Source of the DNA: Lucinisca nassula
Lineage: Eukaryota > Mollusca > Bivalvia > Lucinida > Lucinidae
DNA: 64,000 bases
Assembly (NCBI GenBank): GCA_963580285.1
Contig: OY757023.1
Span: 129,178,027-129,242,026 of the forward strand
Reading direction: 5' to 3'
Position 1 is the stretch's first letter; every line of letters starts with the position of its first letter. The translations under genes were made by a program, and so were the position numbers. Positions 52,520 to 63,290 of this stretch are shown here, piece by piece. Below the pieces are notes generated by a model. The model was not told where the DNA came from, ran no database searches, and saw only the letters and a program-made list of their open reading frames with translations.

Positions 52520-52735
52520 TTTGATCCCCCTGAACCCCACTGTTATAAAGTAAAACTGGCAGGGGCAAACGTTATTTTTCTTATTTCTGCTCTAAAATAT
52601 AAATTGTGGGTACCCGTTAGAACCGCCACAATTTATATCTTGAGCAGAAATAAGAAAAATATCATATTTTTTTAGTTTTAAACTTTCGTTTTTCCGGGGT
52701 TAAAGTTTGCAATGTATTCGCGGGTTTTCGTAAGG
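52520..52735. mobile_element. MITE-A, interrupting Penelope copy 2
   Basis: It starts at TTTGATCCCCCTGAACCCC (terminal repeat lost) and ends ATTCGCGGGTTTTCGTAAG. The palindrome is shortened to CGTTAGAACCGCCACAATTT. Confidence 0.7.
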
Positions 52736-52980
52736 TGATCGTGTCAAATGTAAAATGGTCTTCGAGCATGCGCGCACAGAGAGATGTCTCAAATCCCTCA
52801 GTTAATATACACCAGTCTCAATATGTAGGAAGAAACGTGGACCAAGGAGCATTCATAAGGCGCACAGCGAAGACTTATCTGATCTGAGTCTACGCTAGGC
52901 GCCCTTGCTCGAAGAGCCATTTTGCTTGGCACGGCCTATCTATTATGTCTCACGGTTTTAAAATCGTTCCCCTCCGATAT
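52736..52980. other. No gene recognised
   Basis: A unique-looking segment. A short TCTGATCTGAGTCTACGC piece resembles a MITE-D end. Confidence 0.4.
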
Positions 52981-52984
52981 ACAC

Positions 52985-53670
52985 GTGGCCGCCAGAGCTA
53001 AATAGAGAATAAAACACTCCTTAAGCAATAACTCATCTTAAACCCTCCGACCAGCGATTTCAGTCAAACTTTATAGGGATGTTGAATAGGTTACTCTATA
53101 CGATAATAGCTCAAACAGCTCCGTGCGAATGATCGCAAAGGCCGACTGAGCTATCAATAATAAAACGAACATTTAAACGACTTCTCCAATACATTATGTC
53201 CAGTTTAACGCTAACTTCACAGGAATGTTGTTTTGGTAGCCCTTTACAAAAATAGCTAAAACAGTTTCGCTCTGACGATCAAGATGGCTGCCAGAGCTAA
53301 AATTTCTCCTATACCGTTGGTCCAATTTCATTCAAATTTCACAGGGAGGTTGCTTAGGTGACCCTCAACCAATCCAGATATAACGGTTCTGCTCGGATGA
53401 ATAAAATGGTCTCCAGTGCTAATCATAATAAACAAAAACCTTCAAATGACAATTCCTCCTGCACCTCTGGTCCAGTTTCATTTACACTTCACAAGATTAT
53501 TGCTTTGGTGCTTAAGTAACCCTCTACCAAAACAGCTAAAAAATGGTTCTGCTCCAACGAACAAGATGGCTGCCAGATCTAAGAATAGAAAAACAAACTT
53601 TTAAAATGCTAATATCTCTTACAACATTGGTTCAATCTCATTCAAACTTGTCATTTACTTTCCTAAGGTA
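52985..53670. repeat. Tandem repeat, period near 120 bp
   Basis: Units contain CAAGATGGCTGCCAGAGCTA, CCAGTTTCATTCAAACTTCA, CACAGG and ACAGCTAAAACNGTTCTGC. About five to six diverged units are seen, related in style to the intronic satellites with GGCCGCCA at 29.8 kb. Confidence 0.65.
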
Positions 53671-53761
53671 ACCTGCGGTGGCTGCGTTCTTCTGTTACTA
53701 GTTTTCAGTGACCTGTTGCTTAGATGACCCCAGAGAATAACAGTTGAATATATTCCATACA

Positions 53762-53895
53762 TCATGAAAACACGCCTATATAATTTTGACACCCTTGAAC
53801 CCCATTTTTATATAGTAAAACTGGGGTTTACGTGGGTAAACTTTAAGAAAAATATCTCAAGGCGGTTCTAACGAGTACCCTCGATCTATACTGTT
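53762..53895. repeat. MITE-A fragment
   Basis: Left end CATGAAAACACGCCTATATA, then CCCATTTTTATATAGTAAAAC and one arm of the palindrome (GGCGGTTCTAACGAGTACCC). Confidence 0.7.
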
Positions 53896-54104
53896 CACAA
53901 AAAGTAGGGGTTATTCTGGTTCCTTCGAGCCCATCAGCCTAAACATTAGGAATAATCAAATATCGGGTATAGCATGTCAATTGACTATCATGTGTGTATA
54001 GTCTATCGTTGAGCAGTATGGTATTTATGCTCGAGTTGCGTAGCGCGGGGGCATATATTGTACATGGGGTAGCACGCGAATTTTAACATTTAGTGACAAA
54101 CCGG

Positions 54105-54440
54105 TTTTGGCGAGGATTGTGGCCACGTAAAATCGATTTAAGCCCCCAGTGGAATTCGTTTCCGCTCATCGCTCCAAGGCGGTTCTTCTGTCGCGGTTTA
54201 TTTTTTGTTATGGTTTGTTTTTGGGTGTTTGTGTCGCTTATATTATTTTATTTTGGATAGCCTATTGGCCATTTTGTGTGAAAGTAAATGTCCTTTTGGC
54301 TTTCTGCTATTGATGTTTCCATTAGGGTCTGTTGTTTCATGTTTGTGTTTCTTTCCCTTTGGTGCCTCTGGTGGGAGCTGTGGGTTAATTGTATCGATTC
54401 CGGATCATTGCCTCCACTTCTACTTTAAACCAAACGGTGC
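54105..54440 (+). repeat. Penelope 3' UTR, solo copy
   Basis: GCGAGGATTGTGGCCACGTA, CAAGGCGGTTCTTCTGTCGC, TTGGCCATTTTGTGTGAAAG and GTATCGATTCCGGATCATTG reproduce the UTR order of the full copies. Confidence 0.85.
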
Positions 54441-54699
54441 AAGCGTAGTTTTGACAATGTCCTTTTCGTCTACTTATAAAACTTGTTTTGCTCACTTGGG
54501 AGGGTTATTGCTTTAGACGAGTTTCGTCTAAATATTTCTGAGTATTTTGGAATCGATTATTTGTCAGTCGAACCATTGTTACCAAGCAAGTATCTTGAGC
54601 GACTATCACTCATCTATACATAATCCAGGTAATGGGTATTTCTAGCAGTGCAGCTCTTGTCCTTGTAACATCAGTGTGCGGTGTAAAGAGGACCAGAGT

Positions 54700-55200
54700 G
54701 TCTATTCATGTAGCAGATGTCAATACTCGTGATAAATTGTTAACTGCTAGACTTCTTTATCAGGATTATCGGTATCAAAAACTACGAAAAGCCATTTCTA
54801 AGTTTTATAGACTTCATTCCGATTTAGTTTCTAAATTTAATGTTGGACTCAAATCATATATTTTTGTTTTGGATAGCAAATTGGCCATTTTGTAGAAAGT
54901 AACTGTCCTTTTGGCTTTCCGCTATTGATTTTTCTATTAGGGTCTATTTATTTTATGTTTATGTTTCTTTCCCTTTGGTGTCTCTGATGGGAGGTGTGGA
55001 TTTCAGGTCATTGCTTTCACTTCTATTGTTAAATCGGTATTCACTGACCATTTTGTGGGAAGGTAACCGTCCTTTTGGCTTTCCGCTAATGGTGTTTCCA
55101 TTTGGATCTAGTTATTTCTTGTTTGTGGTTCCTTCCCTCTGGTGTCTCTGATGGGAGCTGTGGGTTAATTGTATCGATTCCTGATCATTGCCTTCCATTT
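54700..55200 (+). repeat. Penelope RT C-terminal fragment and two tandem tails
   Basis: 54713-54866 encodes VNTRDKLLTARLLYQDYRYQ then KLRKAISKFYRLHSD, the C-terminal region of the Penelope protein. UTR pieces follow at 54872-55030 and 55040-55200, each with TTTGGCTTTCCGCTA and TTCTTTCCCT-type segments. This is a shuffled, dead copy. Confidence 0.8.
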
Positions 55201-55367
55201 TATCGCAACACGCGATGGGTGGGGCGCCAACGAAACAAGTAAGTCCTCGAAAAGGCCATTTTTCAGTCTAAACTTAAAGACAATCGGTCAATCAGTGCTT
55301 TAATTGTTTTGATTTTATTACAGCTTTAGAAGGGATGTCTTTTTAATGGTTGGCATATCAATTTCAG

Positions 55368-55525
55368 AACTTCGAGAGGCGATCGAGGCCCAGGATCTGG
55401 AGTTGCTTGAGAGGGCTGTCGACATGGTGGAGAGTCGGGGATACGCCCATAGACTGTCAGCCGAGTTGAAGGAAGCGAAAGATTTGATAGCAAGATTAAA
55501 GAGACTGCAGAAATTAGTACACGAG
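55368..55525 (+). CDS. KY: KY-like protein, exon d (charged helical tail)
   Basis: The acceptor TATCAATTTCAG precedes it and a GTAGGG donor follows GAG. Two bases complete a Lys codon with the last base of exon c, so the phases match across 18.4 kb. It encodes KLREAIEAQDLELLERAVDM then VESRGYAHRLSAELKEAKDL and IARLKRLQKLVHE. It is strongly helical, rich in Leu, Glu, Ala and Lys, with heptad-like spacing. Such LREAIE...L..A helices are found in coiled-coil or ankyrin-like linkers. Exons d and e being part of this gene, rather than another one, rests on phase, strand and composition. Confidence 0.72.
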
Positions 55526-55659
55526 GTAGGGGAATGAATCAACGCACTAAAGACACTTGAATGACAGATGCTTTAGAATTTTAATACATCTGATAGAGCG
55601 TTTGTTGGAAACTAGTAAGAAAAGTTCACAATCAAAGAAAGTTTGGCCTTTCGCTTGTG

Positions 55660-55785
55660 ACGTTTTCATTGTGTTGAAGTTGTTTAATGTTTGTGTTTCT
55701 TTACCTTTAGTGTATTGGATGGGAAGTGTGAGTAATTGTAACCTGATTCCTGATCATTACATTCATTTCTATTTTTCATAAAAAT
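55660..55785 (+). repeat. Penelope-type solo 3' tail
   Basis: TTTGTGTTTCTTTACCTTTAG and TAACCTGATTCCTGATCATT, ending TTCTATTTTTCAT. Confidence 0.7.
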
Positions 55786-55999
55786 TCTCGTCAAATTGAT
55801 AAAAACTGTGCTTCGAAAATAAGTTTGGAAATGCTTGTTTATGATCAAGGAGTGCCATAGAATGGTTAAAATTGCTTATCAGCTAGCCTTATCTTTGAGG
55901 TGGCATATTGATAATCTTATTATCTGGTTCTGTTTATAAGTAGTTTAGGTCGTAGTACCAAAGCGTTAATCCAAAATCATTAGTCCACAGACAAATTGG

Positions 56000-56170
56000 C
56001 AAATATCAATGTTCAGATCAACAGACGTGGACTCCAGAAGAGTGTAGTCAGGCGTCCGCGGATAGTAAGCAATACTTGGTAAGCAAGCTTCGCCCACCAT
56101 GCCCATCGACCCGAACGAAGAAAAGGTGTAAATGCCGAGAAGGGTATGTCCGAGATTTTGGAAGTCATCC
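56000..56170 (+). other. Possible Cys-rich coding remnant
   Basis: One plus-strand frame reads KYQCSDQQTWTPEECSQ, then LRPPCPSTRTKKRCKCREG and YVRDFG. The spacing and CKCREGYVRD ending recall trypsin-inhibitor-like or EGF-like domains. No splice sites or neighbours confirm it, so it could be a lone exon, a pseudogene or chance. Confidence 0.25.
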
Positions 56171-56739
56171 TATGGCTTTCCATTTGCAAACATATCAGAA
56201 ATAATTCTTGAAATGGCCACATTGTACGGATCAACAAGATCATGGTGCCTCCAATAGAACAGAGCTTGATTCCAGTTGGTATCGCTGGATTAACTTGGAT
56301 AAAACTTGTGTTTCTATTCATCTTATGTATATTTGGTTTTCCTCAAGATTTTAAGCTAAACTTGTATGATATGATAGCTCCTTGAAGTAATAAAAACATA
56401 TACAAATGTCAAAATAATGAGAACACACGTCGCTGTTTGTTTTGTGCGAACCCAAATTTCTATTGTGGAGAATTGGTGTGTTTGTGTGTGCATGCGTGTG
56501 TGTCTTTGAACACCCTTATGGCAGCGTAGAATGACATGAAATCTGCCTGAGGTTTGAAAAGCTTTGCTATTTTGTTAAAACGGAAGATGTCAACATAAGC
56601 ATAAGATGTCAACATGTTAACAATGCCATTAACATGGTTTTTCATGCATTAACATTCGCCGGGTCCCGAGGAAGCTGTTGAACATGAGGCCACCAGGCCG
56701 AATATTCAAATATCTTCCGAGGGATCCGGCAAATGTTAA

Positions 56740-56825
56740 TGCAATGAAATAACCATGGATGATCGTTATTCTTGCATAACTTACGATTCCGACAGCAAAT
56801 TTTGACGAAAACGCCCAAAAGCTCC
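56740..56825. repeat. 86-bp segment duplicated exactly at 57981-58066
   Basis: Starts TGCAATGAAATAACCATGG and ends ACGCCCAAAAGCTCC. It directly adjoins the terminal end of the Penelope tail that begins at about 56830. Confidence 0.9.
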
Positions 56826-56829
56826 GTAT

Positions 56830-57090
56830 AAACATCATATAAAAAGTAGAAGTAAAACAAAGACCAGGAATCGATACAATTAACTTACTCCACCCATCAA
56901 AGACACCAAAGGAAAAGAAACACAAACATTAAGCGACCAGACCATAATGGAAACCTAAACAAAGGAAGGCCATAAGGACAGTTACTTTCCCATCAAATGG
57001 CCATATGGCCATCCAAAATAAAAAGACACAAGTGATACACACAGTAAGTAACAAACAAACAACATAAATAAACCGCCACAGAAGAAACTC
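56830..57090 (-). repeat. Penelope 3' UTR, solo copy, minus orientation
   Basis: AAAAAGTAGAAGTAAAACAA, GAATCGATACAATTAACTTA, TGGCCATATGGCCATCC and AACCGCCACAGAAGAA. It belongs to the same subfamily as the inverted pair at 50-52 kb. Confidence 0.85.
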
Positions 57091-57855
57091 TTCAAATGCG
57101 ACCGGCGAACCAACATGGCGGCCAGTTCAGAATTTTGTTAACAATGACGTTGTTACGCAGTAACCATCTGACGTCATCATAGATTCCTAAAACGCTACGT
57201 TCAGGGCGATAACATTACGTCGCTCAACGTAACGTAAACAAAGCAAGGCCAGTCTTGTGATATCAAAAGCTCGAAATCCATGTTCAAACAGCACGCGAAT
57301 TTCATGATTTGAACATGGTTTTTGCTGTTTGAGCACGGCTTTCGGCCCCTTTGACAATGGTTTCAAACAGCCATGCGCATAGGTATTTATGCAAGAATAA
57401 GTAATAGAACAAACAATACATGTAGAGAAATGACGCAATGATAAAATTTAATACAGATAAACCAATTTATACCAACATTTTATTTAACGACAAAACTGGT
57501 TACAACAACAGTTTCAATGGAACGAATCCATAGCCCAAGACGGGAGGGGTTAATGTAGATGGTCAAGAATGTTGTGTGTTACTCCTCGGGTCAAGAATGT
57601 TGTGTGTTACTCATAGAAACAAATGTTGTGAAAATTGTTAGAATCGCCTTGGTTTTGAAGTAACTCGGGGTAAGATTGCCCATTTTACCTATCATGCTAT
57701 TCCTTTATTTGGGATTCTTCAAATTCCTTATGATAAAGTGTATGGAATCAAATACTGTCGTCATAACGAGGGTAATCTTTATAGTTTCGACATAAGTTTC
57801 GACATAATAGTTCCTGTAAAAAGGCCCCCCATACATGAGGTGGTTAATTCAAGCA
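57091..57855. other. No gene recognised; short direct repeat
   Basis: The segment GGTCAAGAATGTTGTGTGTTAC occurs twice (57557-57580, 57588-57611). The 83-codon minus-strand frame at 57187-57438 lacks a domain. Confidence 0.5.
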
Positions 57856-57859
57856 CAAA

Positions 57860-58195
57860 CATGAGCCCCGCCAAGCGAATTTGTGTCTTCGAGCATTCCG
57901 TCATGACAAATTTTAACTGCGCATGCCAAGCCATTTAGAGGTGCCAGGGATATGGCTTTCTGTCTGAAGGTTCCTCTTGATGCAATGAAATAACCATGGA
58001 TGATCGTTATTCTTGCATAACTTACGATTCCGACAGCAAATTTTGACGAAAACGCCCAAAAGCTCCTCTTGATTCACTGCTTGTATGAGCGAGCAGCGAA
58101 GGTTCTGGCGAGACTGCGCGGATGCGCAGGCTAGCCTGAACCTTCGCTGCTCGAATAGGCGATAAGTACCAAAATCGCTTGACAGGGCCCACATA
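57860..58195 (+). mobile_element. MITE-C with an 83-bp templated insertion
   Basis: Same family as 26295-26543 (GAGCCCCGCCAAGCG start, AGCAGCGAAGGTTCTGGCG foldback). At 57982-58064 it is interrupted by the segment also present at 56740-56825, and CCTCTTGAT is duplicated on both sides. Confidence 0.85.
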
Positions 58196-58519
58196 CATTT
58201 TTGAAGCAGCAATAAGAAAACGTATACAATTTATTGCCCAAATGATCATTTGTAGTGTCACAGGCTAAGCCATTATCCTCATGGGTTTCTTATGCTGATG
58301 ATCTTGCAAGTAACGCATAATATAAATATATGTCTGGGAGAGAGAAAAGGACTGCACGTGGTTTAGGCCTGATTAATATATTTACGAAAAGCTTATTGGA
58401 ACAACATTCATGTGAATTTAAGGATACATATATTATAATAGACATACGCCTGAGGCCTAAAAGCTGTCTTAGTAAGCAAACGATACATGATAGGTGGTAC
58501 CTTGAGAGTCTCTGTTTTT

Positions 58520-58860
58520 TTATTGAAAAATAGAAGTGAAGGAAATGGTCAGGAATCGTCGATACAGTTATCTCGCTCCTGTCATGTCATCCATGACAAC
58601 AAACAGAAAGAAACGCAGGCATTAAACAACTTCACCATAATGAAACACATGTCACAAGCGGAAAACCAAACGAACAGTTACTTTCCAACAAAAGGCCTAA
58701 TGGCTATCCAAAATAAAAAATAAGAAATAATACAAGCAAATCGGAACTATAACAATAATAAACCATAACAGTAGGTCCGTCTAGGAACGGTAAGTATAAA
58801 TACTGGCGGGCTTCAATTGATGTAACGTGGGCACAATCCTCTCCCTTGGTTCTGACTCCT
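58520..58860 (-). repeat. Penelope 3' UTR, solo diverged copy, minus orientation
   Basis: AAATAGAAGTGAAGGAAATG, GAAAGAAACGCAGGCATTAA, CTTTCCAACAAAAGGCCTAA and ATGTAACGTGGGCACAATCC follow the UTR order. It ends 70 bp before the KY exon at 58931. Confidence 0.75.
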
Positions 58861-58930
58861 TATATGTGAAAAAAGTATCAATATATTTTTTGTTCGTTTT
58901 GCTCTCTTCATTTCATTTTTTCCATTTAAG

Positions 58931-59053
58931 GTGATGACCCTTAACCAAAGAACCATTGCTGAAATACGATCTTATACTAAACCTGTTCAAGAAATCCACA
59001 CGGTAATGCAAGCCACATTGGTACTGCTAGGAAACACGACAGAGGAAACAAAG
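58931..59053 (+). CDS. KY: KY-like protein, exon e (dynein-stalk-like segment)
   Basis: A long pyrimidine tract ending TTTTTCCATTTAAG precedes it and GTAAAAC follows. The 123-nt exon is phase 0 at both ends and continues exon d as LQKLVHE-VMTLNQRTIAEIRSYTKPV then QEIHTVMQATLVLLGNTTEETK. The pattern LxxxxIxEIRSYxxPxxxIxxVMxAxxxLLG is strikingly like the stalk base of dynein heavy chains (EIKSFxxPPxxVxxVMEAVCILL), where it flanks the coiled-coil microtubule-binding stalk. Later exons were not found before the window end. Confidence 0.75.
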
Positions 59054-59915
59054 GTAAAACTAATTTAAACAGTGTTTTATTTGTATCACAACATTTTATA
59101 CATTTTAACGTATTCAAGACAAAGTGAATGAATTCTTAATACCTCGGTCCAATACAGTAGACCTCGGACCTGTACCAGGGCCAATTCGAAATTACTTGGT
59201 TAATATTAATTTATTAATTAACTTCAATAAAGAAAAATAAAACACTTGATGATTTCATTGTGGGAAGGGTATCCCTAGCAAAGTTTTATTCCAGTAAACG
59301 GTGTCGACAAGATATTTCTCACCCATGCGAGAAAAATAACTCTTTACATGGCCATCTGCCATTTCTTTGTTTCAAATTCCTGTCTTACTCTGGGGTTTAT
59401 TTGCTATCTCAGTCTGTGAATATTGCTTGATAAATGGAAATTATACAATGCCATGGACCTACTTTTTTAAAAATGTCTGTTTCATGCCTTGTTATCATTG
59501 CAAACCCAAAAGTAACTATTTTTTTTCATCTGCTCATCTGCCACAGTGGCATGTCTTTAACCAACTGAAATGAAATTGACATTCAGCGCAGTATGTCATC
59601 AAACTGGTGTCAAGGAAACAAAGTTATGAAATGTACATAATACAAATGTATTTTCTCGAAATCAACTACCATGTTAATAAATATATTGAAAATGGATTTA
59701 AGCATCTCACTAGAAAAAGCTTTCTTCAGAAGGTAAGAACAAAAAAACTTGCATCGTTTTCTCTGGGGCCAGGCAGCCTTATGACAATCACTTCTTTGGA
59801 AGAATTGTATCATTCAAAGCATATGATAAAAAGTAGACGAGTCGGAAATAATCATCATTAATGATTTGGTTGAAACATCGAGACGGAATTCTTAGGCTCG
59901 TTTCAAGTTGTTTGT
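59054..59915. other. Intronic or downstream DNA, no gene recognised
   Basis: AT-rich, with short frames and no domain. No further KY exon was recognised. Confidence 0.5.
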
Positions 59916-59917
59916 TT

Positions 59918-62340
59918 AAAATAGAAGTGGAGGCAATGATCAGGAATCGATACAATCAACCCGAAGCTCCCATCAGAGACACTAAAGGGAAAGACACACA
60001 AACATGAAACAACAGACCCTATTGAAACACCAACAACGGAAAGCCAAAAGGATATTTACTTTCCAACAAAATGACCAATAGGCTATCCAAAATAAAATAA
60101 CATAAGCGGCACAAAAACCCAAAGAAAAACCATAACAAAAATAAACCACGACAGAAGAACCGCCTTGGAACGGTCAGCGGAAACGAATCCCACTGTGGGG
60201 CTTAAATGGATTTTACGTGGCCACAATCCTCGCCCTTACTTCCGTCGCGACCCAGACAAATGATTTGTTCAGTCCGCATGAATGCCTCCTAACTCATCAG
60301 TGCAACATCTCCGTGGACACAAAAAATCAAACAACAACAGAGGTGAGACAACGGTTAGGACTCGACAGCAAGAAACCACTGAAATGCTGGAGCAAAAGAA
60401 AACCAACAGTTAGACTCCGATGGGCCAGACCAGAGACAGAGCATCAGGCACCAACCAACCTTACCTTGAATTGGAGCTCTCTAATTCTCAATAAGCCTTT
60501 ACGTTGGAACCGTCATAGAATCTGAGGCCTGACCCACCGGCGAGCAATTAAAGAGGGAAGCAAAGTCGTCAACCATATTTGGATAAACTACCATGCATGC
60601 AGTCTGTCGTTTAACATTTACGTTGTACCCAATCTTTTTATATCGAAGAATGATTTTACGAAATTGGGTGCTGAAGTCATTGCGGTTATATATATATATA
60701 TATTTTTCTGAATTTATATACTAGGTTACCATAAAATTCGGGTTCCGATAGACCTTGATGCAGAAGAGATTTAAGTCCAATATTGAATTTTGATATTAAC
60801 TTAGAATGGCTTCTATTAAATTTTGAAAAGGCTATGCGTAGTTTATGGGATCGTTAACCCTGATTAAGAAGTTTAGCCGTTAATAATTTATTACGAGTGT
60901 TGAAGACAGTTACATGACTATACATTCTGGCAAATCGAATTAGTTGCGAAATATAAACGCCATAGGATGGCGCACGAGGAACATCACCATCCAAAAAAAG
61001 GAAAATTTACAATCTCAAAATCAAAATCATCGCGTTCATCATAAATTTTGCACGAAACAAACCCATCTAATTAGATAGATGTAAATCCAAAGACGGAGCC
61101 TCGGTATCAGAAGAATTTGATTTATTTAACTGAAGTTCTTGGGGGTAAATCTGACTGATCAAACCATCGAAATAGGTATTATCAATATTTAATAAATCAT
61201 CCAAATATCTAGAAGTGGTGCTAAAAGCTTCAATGATTTCAGACTGGTTTTCAGCAGAAAGGGACATCATGAAGTCTCTCTCATAACAAAACAAAAAACA
61301 GATCAGCTACAAGTGGTGCGCAATTAGTACCCATCGGAATACCCACAGCTTGTCTAAATAACTTAGTACCAAATCTTATGTAAATATTGTCAAGTAGAAA
61401 GGTGAGAGCTTCACACACTTTCTGACATGACCATAAAGTATAATTTTTATGCTCTTCAGAAGTGAAAAAAAAGCATTTCTTACATTACATGCAAGATAGA
61501 GGGAGTAGTCCCTATGAAATGCCCATTTCGTTAAATCATTAAGTTTTTCTTTTATAAGATAATGAGGCAGTGTAGTGCAAAGGGTGGAAAAATCATAAGT
61601 GGACAGACTTGAAGCACGAAAACGCCTTGATTTCAATTTATTTAAAACTTCGTTAGAATTTTTATAGACCAAAACAGATTTCTACCTGATCTTTCGGAGA
61701 CTTTGTCGCAATATTTTATCACATGTTTTTGATAGCAGTAAAACATGAAGTTAATAATTTGGAGAGTTCAGTGGTAGTACAAGAGTTTGAATTTGCAATA
61801 AACCGTGCTTTGTATGTTTTTTATGAAGTTTAGGTAACCAGTATAACGTAAGAAGCCTGTCTTGGCCTTCTGTAACACAGACAACAAATTTGGTGGCTGA
61901 ATGACAAATGTGGTCTTCAACTAAAGCCCTCTCTACAGCTAAAGGCTGATGTTCATAGGCCTTAGTACCACCAAGTTCTTGCTGAAGAGTGTTAACATAG
62001 TGAAGCCGTCAAATAACGACCACATTGTTAGCGGCCTTATCAGCTGGAGCCAAAACAAACTTCCTACGAAATTCTTGAATACCTAGTTTAAGGTGACGTA
62101 AAGACGTCTTAGGTTTAGGAGGTAATAAGTTCGTATTTTTCGAATAAAAAGAAATGCGCGTGTTCACTTATTTCAGAATGCTAAGTTTCCATTCCTTAAG
62201 AGCTTTATGCTAAACATACTCTCGTTTACACAATCGATTACCAAATTCATTCAAAGGCAGCAGCGATTTCATCTCTACATTTATTAAAATCAATTTTAGA
62301 AGGAAATCGATATTTTCGGCGTAGCCTCCCATGAGGATGA
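59918..62340 (-). pseudogene. Penelope-like element (copy 3), minus strand
   Basis: Starting from the tail complement at 59918 and the UTR (60140-60330), reading leftwards gives the RT C-terminus, RYLDDLLNIDNTYFDG (near 61180-61230), the VxIPMGTNCAPL region, YDFSTLCTTLPHYLI (near 61590) and upstream the linker to about 62340. Here the LNKSN / IYPQELQL stretch has only five G (61141-61145), so the homopolymer frameshift of copies 1 and 2 is absent, but other stops remain. The 5' GIY-YIG part is missing. Confidence 0.88.
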
Positions 62341-62344
62341 AATA

Positions 62345-62990
62345 AACTGAACATTTGCCTTGTCTCAGTAGCAACCCATCATTGTCCACCATGTGGCTTT
62401 CTCTGAACTACAAGCAGGGGGAATGAGCATGCGCATAACTTCACATGTATCAGCAGAGTCGTATTGGTCCTGTTTTCTTTTCACATTGGTCCCCTTTTTC
62501 TCATATTGGCCTTCTTTTTCCCGTTTTGGTCCTGTTTGTCATCTTTTTAGTGCAGGCAGGTTTGACTATATAAATGCAATACTATTTTTGTTAATTAATG
62601 TTTAAAAATGATAGCATTGATCCTCTAACAATTGTTTAGCTGCGATCTTCAGTGAGCCCCTATATAATTTTCGTGGTGAGCTAATAAAATATTTTTCATT
62701 AAACACACCAATCATATGTTTCGTTTATACCGCAATCGAAAACAATCACAAGGTTTTGCCATTTTTGATGAAAATTGACGAACAAAAGCAGGTTAAACAA
62801 TTTTTATTGACAGAACGCGCACACGCAGCACTACGTGACGTTAAAATTGCACAATTCCTGAGAAGATGCGTCACAGTGACTCCAGAAACAGCATGTACTG
62901 TCCGATAAATGTTTTTTTTTTCAGCACCGTACATTCTTTATATTATGTAAGTGAAGGCAGTCGTCAGGAGTCGATAAAATTACCTCACTT
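62345..62990. other. No gene recognised
   Basis: No recognisable frame. A short AGTCGATAAAATTACCTCAC piece near 62968 is a Penelope-tail scrap. Confidence 0.45.
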
Positions 62991-62992
62991 TC

Positions 62993-63290
62993 TGTCGAAA
63001 GAATGTGCATTGTACTGGTTAACCGCTTAATAATATGTATAATATGTTCTATAAAAGGGTTATCCTTTGGAAGCAAGGAATACATCACAGAACTGAAAAG
63101 TATGGAGTGTTCATGTTTTCCGGGCCAGACTAGCTAGTTTCGGCCAAATAGGCCCCACCAGCGACCCCCGGATATTTTACAAATTCCACAATGGAACCAA
63201 TGATCCCAAATGACAAGAAAATATAATATACACTATGATGTAGGGCAGGGAGACGCCCCAACGCCGCCATATAAGTCTGCCCAGGAGCCT
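62993..63290. repeat. SINE-B fragment split by a retrozyme-like unit
   Basis: SINE-B sequence AAAGAATGTGCATTGTACTGG stops at about 63033 (ACCGCTTAATAA) and resumes at 63272 (ATAAGTCTGCCCAGGAG). Between them lies a 235-bp minus-strand retrozyme-like unit with TATCCTTTGGAAGCAAGGAA and a hammerhead remnant. Confidence 0.75.
63122..63167 (-). ncRNA. Hammerhead ribozyme remnant, family A, mutated core
   Basis: Stem II GGCC-UAUUU-GGCC, GAA, stem III ACUAGCUAGU and UGGCCC are kept, but the core reads CUGGUGG instead of CUGAUGA and stem I is GGGUCG. The core changes should abolish cleavage. Confidence 0.8.
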
